DNA from: Tricholoma matsutake
Lineage: Eukaryota > Basidiomycota > Agaricomycetes > Agaricales > Tricholomataceae
DNA: 64,000 nucleotides
Reading direction: 5' to 3'
NCBI GenBank assembly: GCA_026075535.2
Contig: AP026547.1
Span: 1,798,001 to 1,862,000 of the forward strand
In this document: piece after piece, positions 9,663 to 21,632 of the stretch
Position numbering within the stretch: the stretch's first letter is position 1
How the letters are laid out: each line of letters starts with the position of its first letter
Made by a program: the position numbers and the translations under genes
Notes under the pieces: generated by a model
What the model saw: only the letters and a program-made list of their open reading frames with translations
Databases searched by the model: none
What the model was told of the DNA's origin: nothing

Positions 9663-10926
9663 AAGTTTCCTTGAAGGTCATGGAATATTCAGGTCCTTGG
9701 TACTTAGCCACACCAACTTTGTACTCTGGAGCACGTGCTCGAGTATGATCTGTGTGTCGCATCATGTCATCACATGCTTTCTTCAATGCCACCTCTGCTT
9801 CCTCTTGTACCTTTTGCATCTTAGATACAAAGTCTTCTACCAACTGTACTTTGACTTCCCTTCTGGGTTCTACTCCCATGCGAGGATGATATCCATAATT
9901 CATGAAAAAGGGTGACATACGAGTAGCCAAATGGAATTTGTTATTGTGGGAAAATTTGGCAATTGCCAGCCATTCAGGCCAGTCAGTTTGTTGGTAGTTG
10001 ACAAACATATGTAGGTACTGCTCCAACTCCTGGTTCATTCTCTCTGTCTGCCCATCAGTCTGCAGGTGATATGCTGTAGATAGTTTAGTTTGAATTCCCA
10101 ATATGTTGTTCAGTTCTCGCATAAACATGGAAGCAAATTGTGGTCCACAATTGGAGATAACAGTATCGGGTAACCCATGTAACCGCCATACCTGATTTAG
10201 ATAGAGGTGCACCAAGCCCAATGATGAGGTTTCTGTAGTAGTAGGAATAATATGGACCTCCTTTGTGAAGCGGTCACATACTACAAATATTGCATCGTAC
10301 CCTTGAGCCTCGGGTAATCCGGTAATAAAATCCACAGATATATCTCGCCACGGTGCTTTAGGTATAGGGTTCGGCATTAACTTTCCTGCAGGTTTCTCTG
10401 GAAATTTCTTCCCCCTCATGCACGTATCACATCCATCCACATACCCCAACACATACTTCGAAATTCCGGGCCACCAATAGTTTCTCATTACTAATTCCAA
10501 CATCTTCCATCTTCCTGGGTGTCTGGCAGTCAGCATATTATGATGTAACCAGATGATCTCCCTTCGCAAATCCTGATCCTTTGGTACATACACTTTTCCT
10601 TGAAACAACACCAACCCTTGTTCCTCAGCCCATTCATCTCCTTTAATATTACCTTTCTTCTCTCCCTTCAGAGCTTTCACGGCTTCCACTACTTCATCAT
10701 CCATTTCTGAACATTGTCTAATTTTAGACAACATTTCCATTTCCGAGCTATCTATTAATAGATGCCCTTGACGCATAGTGCAAATGCGAAAGTATTTGGG
10801 TTTGAGTAAGGTAACATTCTTATTGTCCTCCTCCACCCCCCTTTTATGATCAATATGTCTGGATAATGCATCTGCTTTCCTCATTAAGCTTCCTGCTTTG
10901 TGGACCAAGTGAAAATTGAAACACAA
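9628..10926 (-). pseudogene. G1 RNase H end and integrase core
   Basis: The frame opens with the end of RNase H (HKAGSLMRKADALSRHID), then the HHCC zinc region (GHPGRWKMLELV ... YWWPGISKY ... CDTCMRGK), then the catalytic core: WRDISVDFITGLPEA (first Asp), VISNCGPQF, TERMNQELEQYL (Glu). The second Asp motif is normally SDRGPQF in Gypsy integrases; here Asp is Asn and Arg is Cys (10147-10152), both explained by CpG transitions. The integrase is therefore predicted to be catalytically dead, although the frame is open for 432 codons. Confidence 0.85.
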
Positions 10927-12170
10927 TAGGAATAGTGCCTAACGCGCTTGCCGGTGATTAAGCTTCTTAGCGGACATGAAGTATTGCAGATTTTGATGAT
11001 CCATCCAGATCTCAATCTGATGTGTACATCCCTCCAAATAATGCCTCCATGCCTCCAATGCTCATATTATCCCCAACATCTCTTTGTCATGCACATCATA
11101 ATTCCTCTCCACATCATTCAACCCTCAGGACAAATATGCCCAAGGATGCCATTTGTCATCTTCACACAGCATTGATAATACTGCTCCAGTAGCAAAATCA
11201 GATGCATCTGATTCCACTCATAAAGGGCATGTGAAATCCACTGGGGCTAATATTGGTCCCTCCACAAACTTCCTCTTCAACTCCTCAAACACTGTCTGCT
11301 GCTGCTCTCCCCACCTCCACACTACTCCCTTTTGCGTAAGGTTATGTAAGGGTGTGGCAATTTTAGAAAAATTGTGCACAAAGCGACAATAATAATTTGC
11401 GAGTCCCAAGAAGGCTTGAACCTCCTTGACACAGGTGGGCGCAGGCCAATCTGTGATCACCTGTACCTTGATCGGATCCATTTTGATCCCATCAGGGCTG
11501 ATCAATAATCCTAGGAACTCAATTTCGCTTGCCCCAAACACACACTTCTCCGGTTTCAAAAATAGATCATTCTCTGCTAACCTCCATAGCACCTCCTGCA
11601 CTATCGCCTCATGATTCTCTTCATCCTCCATGAATATCAGAATGTCATCAATAAATATTATTACCATGCCTTTGTCTATTACATCCTTGAAAATGTTGTT
11701 CATCATATTTTGGAAGGTCAGGGGACTATTAGTCATCCCAAAAAACATGACAAGCGGCTCAAAGGATCCTCGACATGTGGCAAATGTGGCCTTCCACTCA
11801 TCTCCTTTCTTTATTCATACATTGATGTATCCCCATTGTAAATCCAATTTTGTAAAGACCTTGGCTTTTCCCACCTTGTCAATTATTTCTGAGATCAATG
11901 GCAGGGGGTACATGTTGTTCACTGTCCACTCATTCACAGATACCTATAATCTGTACACATCCTCTTCCTTTGGTCTTTCTTTGGCACAAAGAATATTGGT
12001 GATGTCTGCAGTGATTTCAAAGGTCATATGTATCCTTTGCACAATTGCTCCTTCAGGAACACATCCACTTCTTCTTGTTCCATCGTAGATAATGGATATA
12101 CCTTCGATTTCTTTGGCACAAACCCTGGCTTCATCTCAATTGCATGATCCCATGGCTTCTGCACCAGCAT
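10927..12170 (-). pseudogene. G1 reverse transcriptase and RNase H
   Basis: RT spans roughly 12170-11240 in two frames: [13 protein letters not shown] and PIFFVPKKD in one, then FTKLDLQWGYINV, a stop, and FEPLVMFFGMTNSP, IIFIDDILIF and FLGLANYYCRFVHNFS in another, so a frameshift lies near 11980. The YxDD-equivalent FIDD is intact. RNase H follows ([31 protein letters not shown]) with several stops between 11240 and 10927. Non-functional. Confidence 0.8.
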
Positions 12171-13013
12171 TCACTCAGACTCCTTCTTCTGGAACACTGA
12201 CAGATATTCATGATACACTTTTGGCACCCACTCCTCCACTGGCTTCTCCACCTTCACAATATTCTTGTCCCATGACTGTCCTCCACAAATTGCTCTAAAG
12301 GTTTGTTTCTGTTCTTCTTTCTCGATCATGACCAGAACTTCCTCATTTGGCATTTCCTCATCCTCCACTTCCTCCATCATAACAGAATACTTCCTTGGAC
12401 ATTCTTTCTCTTTCTTTTTCCTTTTCTCCTTCTTCATCTTCCTCCCATACACATTACATTCCTTAGGACAATGAGTCATTTGTACTTTCCCAGTTTTCCA
12501 ATCAATTTCAGGATTATGCTTCTGTAACCATGGACATCCTATTATTAGATTGGTTTTCCCAAGATCACACACTTCAAATATGGCTCACTCCTGATGCTCC
12601 TGATACTTTAGTACCATAGTCACCTCCTCCTTGATAGTTCCTCCACGATTGACTGTTCTGTCAATATTGTACACCATTATAGGTTGTGCCAGCTTGCATG
12701 TGTTAATACCGTTTCCAGTAATTAAGGACCAATTAATGAATAATCCTGTAGCACCACTATCAGGCAATGCTTCCACATCAATCACTGCATGTGTGTCCAC
12801 TGTCTTCAGTCCCACAGTCAAGGTGATTTTGGGTTCTATTTGTGCAGAGTGAATAAAGAATTTAGGGGTTTTTGGAAATGGCACATGACAATTTTCTTTG
12901 TCACATGATTGACAATAGTTGTACTCCTCGATTTCCTTTTCTGATTTACTCTGGGTTTCCTCGGATACTAATACATTGTAATGATTCTGGGTCACCAATG
13001 GGGAAACCTTCAC
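12171..13013 (-). pseudogene. G1 aspartic protease and linker
   Basis: The protease active site reads ALPDSGATGLFINW at about 12740-12780, with a typical YNIDRTVNRGG downstream. A stop near 12585 separates it from the linker, which carries NLIIGCPWLQKHNPEIDWKT, the conserved segment before RT, and a Lys/Glu-rich stretch. The protease matures the Gag-Pol polyprotein. Confidence 0.75.
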
Positions 13014-13019
13014 TGGGAC

Positions 13020-14107
13020 TCTTCCACAAAATTCTTCTGCTTGCCTTCCTCTGGCTTCACTTCCTCAATTGTAGCTTCCCTAATCTTTCTTTTCTGCCTA
13101 CAATTTCTAGAAATGTGTCCTAACTGCCCACAGTTAAAACATTTAAGTGGGGCTCATCTCCCTGCTTGATCAACGTCCATTGCCTCTGCTGGTACTGCTG
13201 ACTCCGCAACTATAGGTGTCACTGCCATGGCTGGTGGCTGTGCCCTCAGAGCTTGCACCTGAGGCGCCTTTCCTTTCTCAGACTTTCCTCCTGATGACTT
13301 TCCAAATTTACTACTTCCATACATCAACTTTGACTCCACCTGTTCCTGCCGATATTGCCAGTCAAGGCACATTGCCCAATTATACCACTCGTCCAACTTC
13401 TCTGGCATAGAAGTTAGTCAGTAGATAGACTTGAATAAAGAGGGATTTAATCCTGCTTTCAAAAACTCTACCAACGCAGCTTCTCCCATATCTGTTTGCG
13501 AAGCTTCTGCTTTGAACTGCAAAATAAATTCATCCACCATTAGGGAACCTTGGCACATGGTCTTTAATTTAGCATTGGCTGTCGCCTTTGGATTAGGGTC
13601 TCCAAACTGTGCCTCCAATCTCTCCAGAAATTCCTTGAAGGTTGCAAATGGTTTATTTCCCACAGCAATTTGAGTAATAGCCTCATTTCTCCAGAACTGT
13701 GCTTTCCCCCCCTGAATGTATGAGAGAGCAAACATAATCCTAGACTCAGCTGTATGAAACTCTGGCTTCCTCCCATGGATGTACAATACTATAGAGCTGA
13801 TGAAGGATTTTGTATTCTCCATGGTACCGTCAAAGATTTGTGGGGGCATGTACTTAGGTAAGTGCGCTTTTCCATTTCCAGATTTCTCTGCCATCTCATC
13901 CTCCTGCGACATCCACTCCACCATCTCCTCCATCTCATCATCTCTTTCTCCTGTTGTCTCTGGCTGTACTTCCACTTGTCTGGGCTGTGATGCTGCCAAC
14001 ACTGACACTAATTGCGACATTTGCACTGTAAGTGCATCAATTTTTGACTCTAACGCTGGTGTGGGAACAGGATTAGGGCCGGGATTAGAAGTTGAGGGTT
14101 CAGACAT
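13020..14107 (-). pseudogene. G1 Gag (capsid and nucleocapsid)
   Basis: Starts at the ATG at 14107 (MSEPSTSNPGPNPVP). A coiled-coil-like N-terminus with an acidic run precedes the retrotransposon Gag fold (FDGTMENTKSFISSIVLYI; LSYIQGGKAQFW; FLERLEAQFGDPN; FLKAGLNPSLFKSIY). TGA at about 13415-13417 follows SIY, where the family has Arg (SIYRL). A second TGA near 13153 lies just before a CCHC knuckle, CFNCGQLGHISRNC (about 13099-13145). Both stops are read as CGA-to-TGA changes. Not translatable as one protein. Confidence 0.8.
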
Positions 14108-14594
14108 AATGGTAAAATCTGTGATGAATCACTTCTTTGACAAATTCAAGATTCATTCTTCGGGATCTCTCCAAACGTTTACAGGTCACGTGATTGTTTG
14201 TCGATCATTCGTCAATGGTTCATCGATTGTTCATCATTCATTGGGCGTCTTTCAGATCAATAACCCTTCCAACAGTGCCTGATCTCGGGGATAACACTGA
14301 ATTTGGCTTGTAACTCAAATAGTTGTCCAAATAGAGTGATGTAAATCGTAACTAAACCAGATCCAATTGGTTGTCTGGTTGCAGCTGTCCTAATGACGAG
14401 TGCTGCCTCTCAATCACTGGCAGTTGCAATGTAAGGCAAGGCCTGGCATTGGTTTACAAAAGAAAAGGTAGATTACGTATATACAAGTACTTCTGGCTCA
14501 TGCCGAAGGGATGAGTAATCGGATGTGGTGCAGTGAAACAATGATGTATGCACAAGTAAGAGAAGGTGCACTGATATGGGCAGTTGTGTTCTTC

Positions 14595-14985
14595 TGTTAG
14601 GGTGACACCCACTATCTGCTAGCTAAGACCATGCAGGTTCTCTCTACAAGAAGGGGGTGGGATCCGTGCATGTGATGGGGGAACTGATGGTTTTGATGCA
14701 AGGGGTTATTAATAGATGAGTTGGTTGAGAAAGGCCTTTCACACTGCAAACGTAGGTGGAATACCTAAGAGAACCCCTAGGCATATATTTAGGGTTTATA
14801 TACTATGTTACATATATTGTACATTGTTGTTACTGACGCACTCATACATGCACGTACATATTGATGCATGCAAAATAAAATTCTCATGTTATCAAAGTGT
14901 AGCATCATTTGGTGTAATGTAGCATAATTCGACATAATAAAATAAAAATGAAATTTTATTAGGTAATGGGGTGGTTTCCTAACAT
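14595..14985 (-). repeat. G1 5' LTR
   Basis: 391 bp; same ends as the partner. On the minus strand this is the upstream LTR that would carry the promoter. The 14108-14594 leader between it and gag shows no ORF. Confidence 0.9.
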
Positions 14986-14990
14986 TCATC

Positions 14991-15439
14991 ATTGTTGGAG
15001 GTGGAGTGGTAACCAGATAAGACATTATCAAGATTGATGGCACGACCTGCCAGGAAATTTTTCCACCCACCATCTGGGAACTTGGGACAGTCAGGTTGAT
15101 TGAGCAACTCAGACTTGGCTCCTTTTGGATCGCTGGTGTAGTGCTTAAGCAGCTTCCGAGTTTTCTCCAGGAGGCAAAGCAATTCATACACTATTTGTAG
15201 TATTTCAGGCATATGCAAGCTCGGAGCTGTCCAACATTGCATTGAGGTGAGCTCGCTTATGAGCCAGGTGTGTCTCATTCTCATCTTCTCCAGGAACTGG
15301 CTCATCATCATCATCAGAAGTGGTTGGTCAGTCTCTTGCACCTCATTTTCCGGCTGCAGTAATAAACTGATCATGATTGTCGATGATTGCAAGATATTGG
15401 GTGAAAGGTCATTCCACTTCTTCACCACCCTCAGGGATT
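14991..15439 (-). pseudogene. D2 gag, middle fragment
   Basis: Directly continues the reading from 26563 (after removing G3) as AIPEGGEEVE-stop-PFTQYLAIID, then an Asp/Glu-rich part (TSDDDDEPVPGEDENETH), then in another frame PDCPKFPDGGWKNFLAG and AINLDNVLSGYHSTSNNDE, ending exactly at the TTCAT duplication of G1. The FPD-W and NLD-V motifs match the D1 gag (EWRHIFRG, VNLDVIFSNLHHI). Confidence 0.65.
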
Positions 15440-15443
15440 GCAG

Positions 15444-16460
15444 TGATAGGTCCACCATGCACTCTAAGCTCTAAGAATGTCTCCAAATGCATTGACACAT
15501 CAACACACATGCTCCCAACCCCTACAAACCCCTATGAACCCTGTGAGACCACTCAGAAACTACTTCAAGCAACTTTGAATGATTTCAAATGACTTCAAAC
15601 AACTTTGCAACACTTTGAGCAAGTTCAAGTGACTTTGCAGCACCTCAAATGCTGTCAGCTGCCATATGCTAATTGCACAGTCCTTCAGACACACACAGCA
15701 CACCTTGTATGAGTTAGTGCATCACATATTGAGCACCACTGAACACGAGGAGACATGACAACAGGATTCTAGGATGTGATTGTGGTGCTTTGATGTCTTG
15801 ATAATATATTGGATCAATAGGACAGGTACCCACAATAAATTGTGGCTCTATACATTTCCCTTCTTATCATCTTTCATTTATTTTATGATTTGCAAAGTTC
15901 TTTATTGTTTAATATCTTGCCTCATGTATTCCTCATGTTCTATTTCCTTTTAAGTACCACCTCTCCCAAACATATATAGCCTTGTACTAGCTACTTAAAA
16001 CAACAGAATAGATTGCCCTCTCACACGAATCATCTGATTTAAGAGCAATTCTTTTAAGTCCAAGCCTCTAAACTTAGTCTCAAAGTTCAGTGTTTTACAC
16101 CAAACTTCTTTGAACTTCTCATACTAGCTTCTCAAAACAATCATCTATCGTATATCCCCTCTCGAAAGCATTTCTACATTCCTATAGTCTATCCTCAGCC
16201 ATCGTCGAAATCATCCTCGTCCTCTATAAGCCCCTCGAACTTCTTCGAACTCCTTTGAACATCTTCGAACTTTCCTCAAACATCATCGCAGCACTTTGTA
16301 CACTCTCAAACCTCATCAAACTTCATTGGACCCTCTCTAAAGTCGTTTCCCTAACCTTTGGTGATATTTAGTACCACCTTGCAACCTTCCTCTAACTAGT
16401 GTTATACCATTCGAGGCCTTATTTTGGGTTTTGTTTGGGTTTCCTGGTTGAGTATCATCA
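15444..16460 (+). repeat. G3 5' LTR
   Basis: 1017 bp. Notable for runs of short TTCGAAC/TTTGAAC-type motifs (16200-16330) and ACTTCAAG-type motifs (15545-15650). The TATATAGCC near 15974 may be a TATA element. Confidence 0.85.
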
Positions 16461-16463
16461 TTT

Positions 16464-16480
16464 TGGAGCCCACCACGAGG
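16464..16480 (+). other. G3 candidate primer-binding site
   Basis: TGGAGCCCACCACGAGG starts three bases after the 5' LTR. The leading TGG would pair with a tRNA CCA end. The tRNA species was not identified. Confidence 0.5.
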
Positions 16481-16652
16481 GGTTTCTAAATCATTTCATC
16501 ACCTAATCTCCTGGCTTAGGCCAACACAAGCTAGAAACCTACAAATCGACACTCGCCATGCCTTCAAATCTCTCAAACAATCAGGAGATATTCTAATCCC
16601 TGTTTCCAAAGCAGAATCAACTCACTGTTGACTATTCCCTTCACCAATATCA

Positions 16653-17740
16653 TTGCCTTCAACACCATCCTCTACTTCTTTGTCTTCATCATCTACCTCT
16701 TCATTCATCCTTCCAACAACTTCAACTCCTCTACCATCATTCACTCAAGTTTTAACCCCTACCCCTAGAAACATCGCATTCATGACTACACAAGCAACGA
16801 TGCCAGCTCATGGTCATTCCACAGCTCTGAAATTTGACCCTACCCAGCCGTGAGAACTTTGCAGAGAGTTTAATGAGCTTGAATGGCTTTTCTCAGCATG
16901 CAACATCATGAACTCTGAAGAAATGAAGAAGCATGCTTGTCACTTCCTCAATATCAACACTTCCAAACTCTGGGAATCATTTCCAGAATACGATGCTGGC
17001 ATTTCGTTCCAGAATTTTTGCATCGCTATTCACCAACTGTACCCTGGTTCCAAAGACAATCAGAAATGGTCAATTTTGGACATGGACAAACTCATCAGTA
17101 AACAACTTCACATAGGTATTTAGAACGCGAGTAATTTGGGATTATACTTTTGGTCATTCTATAACATCACAAAGTTTCTGTCTACTAAAGGCAGGATTTC
17201 CGACACTGAACAAAGCAGAGCCTTCATTCTGGGTTTCCAACCAGGTTTATGGGCTAGAATTGCTTGACAACTCAAACTAAAATTCCCCAATCACTACCCC
17301 GATGACCACTACCCACTTGACAATATTCATGCAGCAGCAAAATTCGTTTTAGCAGGATCTATTGGCTCAGATTCAACATCACTACTCAGTTTGCATTCTT
17401 CAGCACCTTTGGCAATCCCAACAACCTCAACATCTTCACCTCAAATTAAATTGGAAGATCTTATGGCAATTCTCGAGAAATTCACAGCCACTCTTGTAAC
17501 TGCTTTAGCAGGTTCGAAGACCACAAACACTACTTAACCTGACAGTGGATTTCATTTGGACCAGCTCAAAACTTTAGTTTGCATCTTTTGTGGGCTTACA
17601 GGACATTTCATTAGTGATTGCTTGGTTTGCCAGTCATATATCAATGAAGGAAAATGTAAGAAGAACACTGAAGGCAAAATCGTTCTCCCAAATGGTCAAT
17701 TCACTCCTTGAAGCATCCCCAGTCATTTTATCAAGGACAG
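16653..17740 (+). pseudogene. G3 Gag with zinc knuckle
   Basis: A Ser/Thr/Pro-rich N-terminus (16653-16800) leads into a Gag fold (ALKFDPTQP-stop-ELCREFNELEWLF; FPEYDAGISFQNFC; AIHQLYPGS; FLSTKGRISDTEQSRAF; GFQPGLWARIA). A knuckle CIFCGLTGHFISDC is at 17581-17622, followed by NTEGKIVLPNGQFTP. Stops after QP, IA and TP are TGA where Arg is expected; a TAG follows IGI. Together they make the gene untranslatable. The 17740-18557 stretch continues as a low-complexity Gag-Pol linker. Confidence 0.65.
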
Positions 17741-18557
17741 GATTGATGAATGGACTCAACGAAACCCTCCATCTAATGTTACCCCTTTGCTAATGTATAA
17801 TTTTGCACCTTCAACAGTTTCTTTGACACCATCCAGAGGTGTCTACCAAATTACCGACCTATCCACAGTGGCCAAAGATCATATCGCACAACTCAAACAA
17901 GAGATATATGCTTTGCAAAGTGGTAGACCTTTTGTGCAAACTGATTCAAATGCATCAACAGTTCCTACCTCATGGCCTTCAATCCCTCAGATCCCTGCAC
18001 TGGTTGAATGATTTGTCCCACAACCACCAGCACCATCAATATTGTCCATAGCAACCAACATACCTAATTCAAATTCAGCACCATCTTTGACCTCTGAAAC
18101 CATCGCAACTGGTAATACATCCCTACAATGGTGCTAAAGAAAATTTGTATCTACCTCCCCACAAATGCAACTTTGCATCGACAGGAAAGGCAAAAGATGG
18201 CCCATTGTACCATACCCAAGCCCCCATTCAAAAGGACAAAATCACCGAAGACATCTTCACTCAATCGATGAAAATGCTGATTATCACTCTAACCCCCAAA
18301 GAATTACTTTCGCTATCGCCCAAAGTTCATACAAAATGGAAGGAACAGGTCACTGCGCATTGTATCCAGCAACCCAAAGGAAATAATGCTATGAATCTCC
18401 TTAATGATGACATTTTCATAATTGATGACCCTTACAAAACATATATTAGCAGTCTTCACCCTGGAGAAATACCTGAACCTTTCATTGCAGCCAAGGAATC
18501 ACACTCTATTAAATTGGTCATTATGAACGTCAACGGCAGAAATCCCGTCGAAAGTGT

Positions 18558-19894
18558 TGATAGGTCCACCTTGTCATTCAAGCTTGGAAAACACATCTAC
18601 AATCATTGTCGAAGCTCTACGAACCCATACAAACCCCTCTGAAGCTCTACGAATCTCTACAAAGTCACGAGAATGCTTTGAAATTCTTTGCATTGCTTCA
18701 AAACTCTTCGCAACACCTCGAAATTTGTTGTATGCCTTCAGCCGCCATAATACAATTCCCCCAACCTTTGTACAGCTCAGGATATACACTTGGAACATCA
18801 TCGATGAGTTCCAAACCAGTCTCAAGCAATATTGCACTGATTTCGGCCTTTGAACAAGTCCAATATTTCCTCAACTGACTTCAAAAATCATTGAACATCG
18901 AAAATCGACATCAGACACTATATCGCTATTTGAATGGTCATTGCACACATGCCAGACGTATCCCCAACCAGTCTCGAGCAATATTGCACCGATTTCGGGC
19001 CACGAATGAAGTCTGAAGAAACTTCAAAAATCTTTGAAAAACCTTGAACCTCAAAAAACATCTTTGGACAGTATTTCCTATTTGAATGATCTTTGGACAC
19101 ATACTGGACACATGGGACACTATCTTGAGTATATCGAACACATTTCCACTGCATGTGCATGCATACAATCCACTCAAAGCAGTTTCCGATGTTTTATGCA
19201 ATTTATAACAAGGACAGTCCACTTTTAGCTATTCTTTCTTATTATTTCTTCATCGTGTGTTATATTCACCCTTTCTAGTCTCACTTTATCGCTCTGATAT
19301 ACTTCTATTGTCTTTTGCCTTGAGTTTTCCACATGTTTGCCTCATGTTCTCTAGCCTTTTTAGGTATTTTCTTTATTTTATATAAAAAGATGTACTAGAT
19401 ACAAAGAAAAACAAGAAAGTCGTTGTTTTCCTCCCAGATCACAGTAATTTGAGAGTTAAGTTTAGTCTTATTCAGTTTGAAGTTTGGTGTTTTATGCTAA
19501 ACTTCCTCAAAATTCCTCAAAATTCCTCGCATTATGCTATTTTCGCTCTCGTTTCCCTCAATTCACCTTTGCTTCACTCTACTACTCATCTAGTCCCCCA
19601 ATCTTGCATCCAAACATATTTGTGCACTTGAAATTCCTCAAAACTTCTTCAAAAAAACCTTGAAAAATATTGGAACATCTTGAAAATCATCGCAATGTCT
19701 CGAAAATCCTCAAAAGTCCTCAAAACACATTCTTTTGGCTTCAAACTGCTTCGACAACCAGTTGTTTTATGACTATTTGACAGTCAGTCTGACAGGTGAC
19801 ATCTAGAGGGCCTCGCATCCTTCCTCTGACTTGTGTTATACCATCCGAAGCCTTTTTGTGGGTTTTGTTTGGGTTTCCAGGTTGAGCATCATCA
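18558..19894 (+). mobile_element. Solo LTR nested inside G3
   Basis: A 1337-bp LTR of the same broad family as G3's LTRs (start TGATAGGTCCACC, end TTGAGCATCATCA), with no internal region. It interrupts the G3 protease coding region: the left side ends at Glu-Ser and the right resumes at IVDPGSSI. The flanking 4-mers are GTGT and GCAT, which are the two CpG-transition products of GCGT, a decayed target duplication. Confidence 0.75.
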
Positions 19895-20260
19895 GCATAG
19901 TTGATCCGGGTTCATCAATCATTGCAATGTCAGAAGAAGTTTGTCATGAACTTGGTCTCACATACGATCCTTCAGTACACATCCCTCTACAATTGGCTAA
20001 CAGTGGTATTGACCAGAGTTTAGGTTAAGCACAAAATGTACCTTGCAAAGTTGGTAGCATCACCCTCTATATGCAAATACACATCATCCATGATCCAGCC
20101 TACGACATTCTGCTCGGACAACCATTCAATGTTCTCACAGAGAGTATGGTAAAGAATTATGGAAACAAAGCACAAATGATAACTATTCTTGATCTGAACT
20201 TGACTATTCCAACTATCCCCCAATCTAATCATCGAAGAAGAGTAGTTTGTGAGGATTTTT
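19895..20260 (+). pseudogene. G3 aspartic protease
   Basis: Begins right at the solo-LTR junction with IVDPGSSIIAMSEEVCHELGL (active-site region, Asp-Pro-Gly-Ser), includes HDPAYDILLGQPF (the usual flap-side ILLG motif, with Gln where Arg is usual) and a stop after SLG. The N-terminal part of the domain is before 18557. Confidence 0.6.
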
Positions 20261-21632
20261 GCAACTAGAGGATAAAATCTTGGAGAATAACCAGTGCACC
20301 CTCATTATTTCTTTTGACCACTCTAATTCCTCTATAACTATTGAGTACACTGTGAATATTCCCGATATTGACTCCTCGAACTCTTTGAACACCCTTTCCT
20401 TTTCTTTGATTCTTGTGAACTTATATTTAATGGCTAGCCACCAGTATTCAATGTTCTTATCAGCCTTGATGGCCACCTCTATGCACAACTCTGCTATCAT
20501 TTCCCCTCCCCACATCTTGTCAACTGACTTTATATACCCAATCTTTGCAGCTTCAAAGAAGAAATACAAACCAGTCACACAGAAAGTTCAACCAGTTATT
20601 ACTGAACTACCCGATCGATTTCGCATTATTTGAACAATCACTGGTGACCCCCTCAAGAAAATGCCAAAACTCAATCCTCACCCCCCATCATTTGTCCCTT
20701 CTCCCCAATATACACTCAAATGCAAAGCTATTATCAACAAAAACCATCCTGGCAATTTCCTATGGCCAGAAGAATGAAAGCTTATGCACAACTTTATCCG
20801 ACATCACAAAATGGGTTTCGCATGGACCAAACAAGAATGAGGAAACTTTCACCCCAACTTCTTTCCTCCTATCAAATTCCCTGTTATTCCTCACACTCCA
20901 TGGGTCAAATGTAATATCCCTATACCTCCTGGTCTGTACAAACAGATCTGTGAGATGCTGAAAAAGAAGATAGAAGAAGGAGTATACGAGTCATCGAACT
21001 CATCATATCGATTGCAATGGTTTTGCATTGTAAAGAAAGATGCAAAATCACTTCGAATTGTCCACAGTCTCGAACCTCTTAATCAAGTAACAATTCAGCA
21101 CTCTGGCATTGTCCCAATCCCCAAGCATCTAGCTGAACAGTTTGGGGGATGCACTTGCAGTGGAATGTTGGACCTATATGTTGCATTCGACGAAAGGAAA
21201 GTCGCAGAATCATCTCGAGATGTAACAACATTTCAGACACCTTTCAGAGTGCTTAGAATTGTCACCCTACCAATGGGTTGGACGAACTCAGTTCTGATCT
21301 TACACAACGACATCACATTCATCCTACAACCTGAAATTCCTCATATCACCATCCCTTACATTGATGACACACCAGTTAAGGGTCCAAAATCAGAATATCA
21401 AACTATCGGAGGATCTTATGAAATGATCACCGATAATCCAGGCATTCGACACTTCATTTGGGAACATTTTGGGAATCTAAATCTTATAGTCCAATGCATG
21501 AAGTATTGTGGAGTAGCATTTTCTGGTCCGAAACTCTACCTTTGCATCCCCGAAATAATTGTTTTAGGTCGTCAATGCAATATTGAAGGTCATATGGCCG
21601 ATCCCACTTGCATCACAGCAGTTAGCAAATGA
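20261..21632 (+). pseudogene. G3 reverse transcriptase
   Basis: The clear RT core is open from 20955: GVYESSNSSYRLQWF, IVKKDAKSLRIVHSLEPLN, then GMLDLYVAFDERKV and TLPMGWTNSV, and IPYIDDTPVKGP at about 21353-21388 with both catalytic Asp present. The 20261-20950 linker is frameshifted. The RT carries no internal stop between 20955 and 21632, better preserved than the rest of the element. Confidence 0.75.

Larger units (their letters stand above)
8785..14985 (-). mobile_element. G1: full-length chromodomain Gypsy element
   Basis: A Ty3/Gypsy element on the minus strand with LTRs at 8785-9186 and 14595-14985 (TGTTAG...CTAACA ends) and a perfect 5-bp target duplication TTCAT (8780-8784, 14986-14990). 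The minus-strand order is gag, protease, RT, RNase H, integrase, chromodomain. A purine tract (AAAAGGGGGGTAA, 9187-9199) abuts the 3' LTR. It is inserted in the D2 gag gene. Coding regions are broken by TGA stops and frameshifts, and the LTRs differ mainly at CpG sites. Confidence 0.9.
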
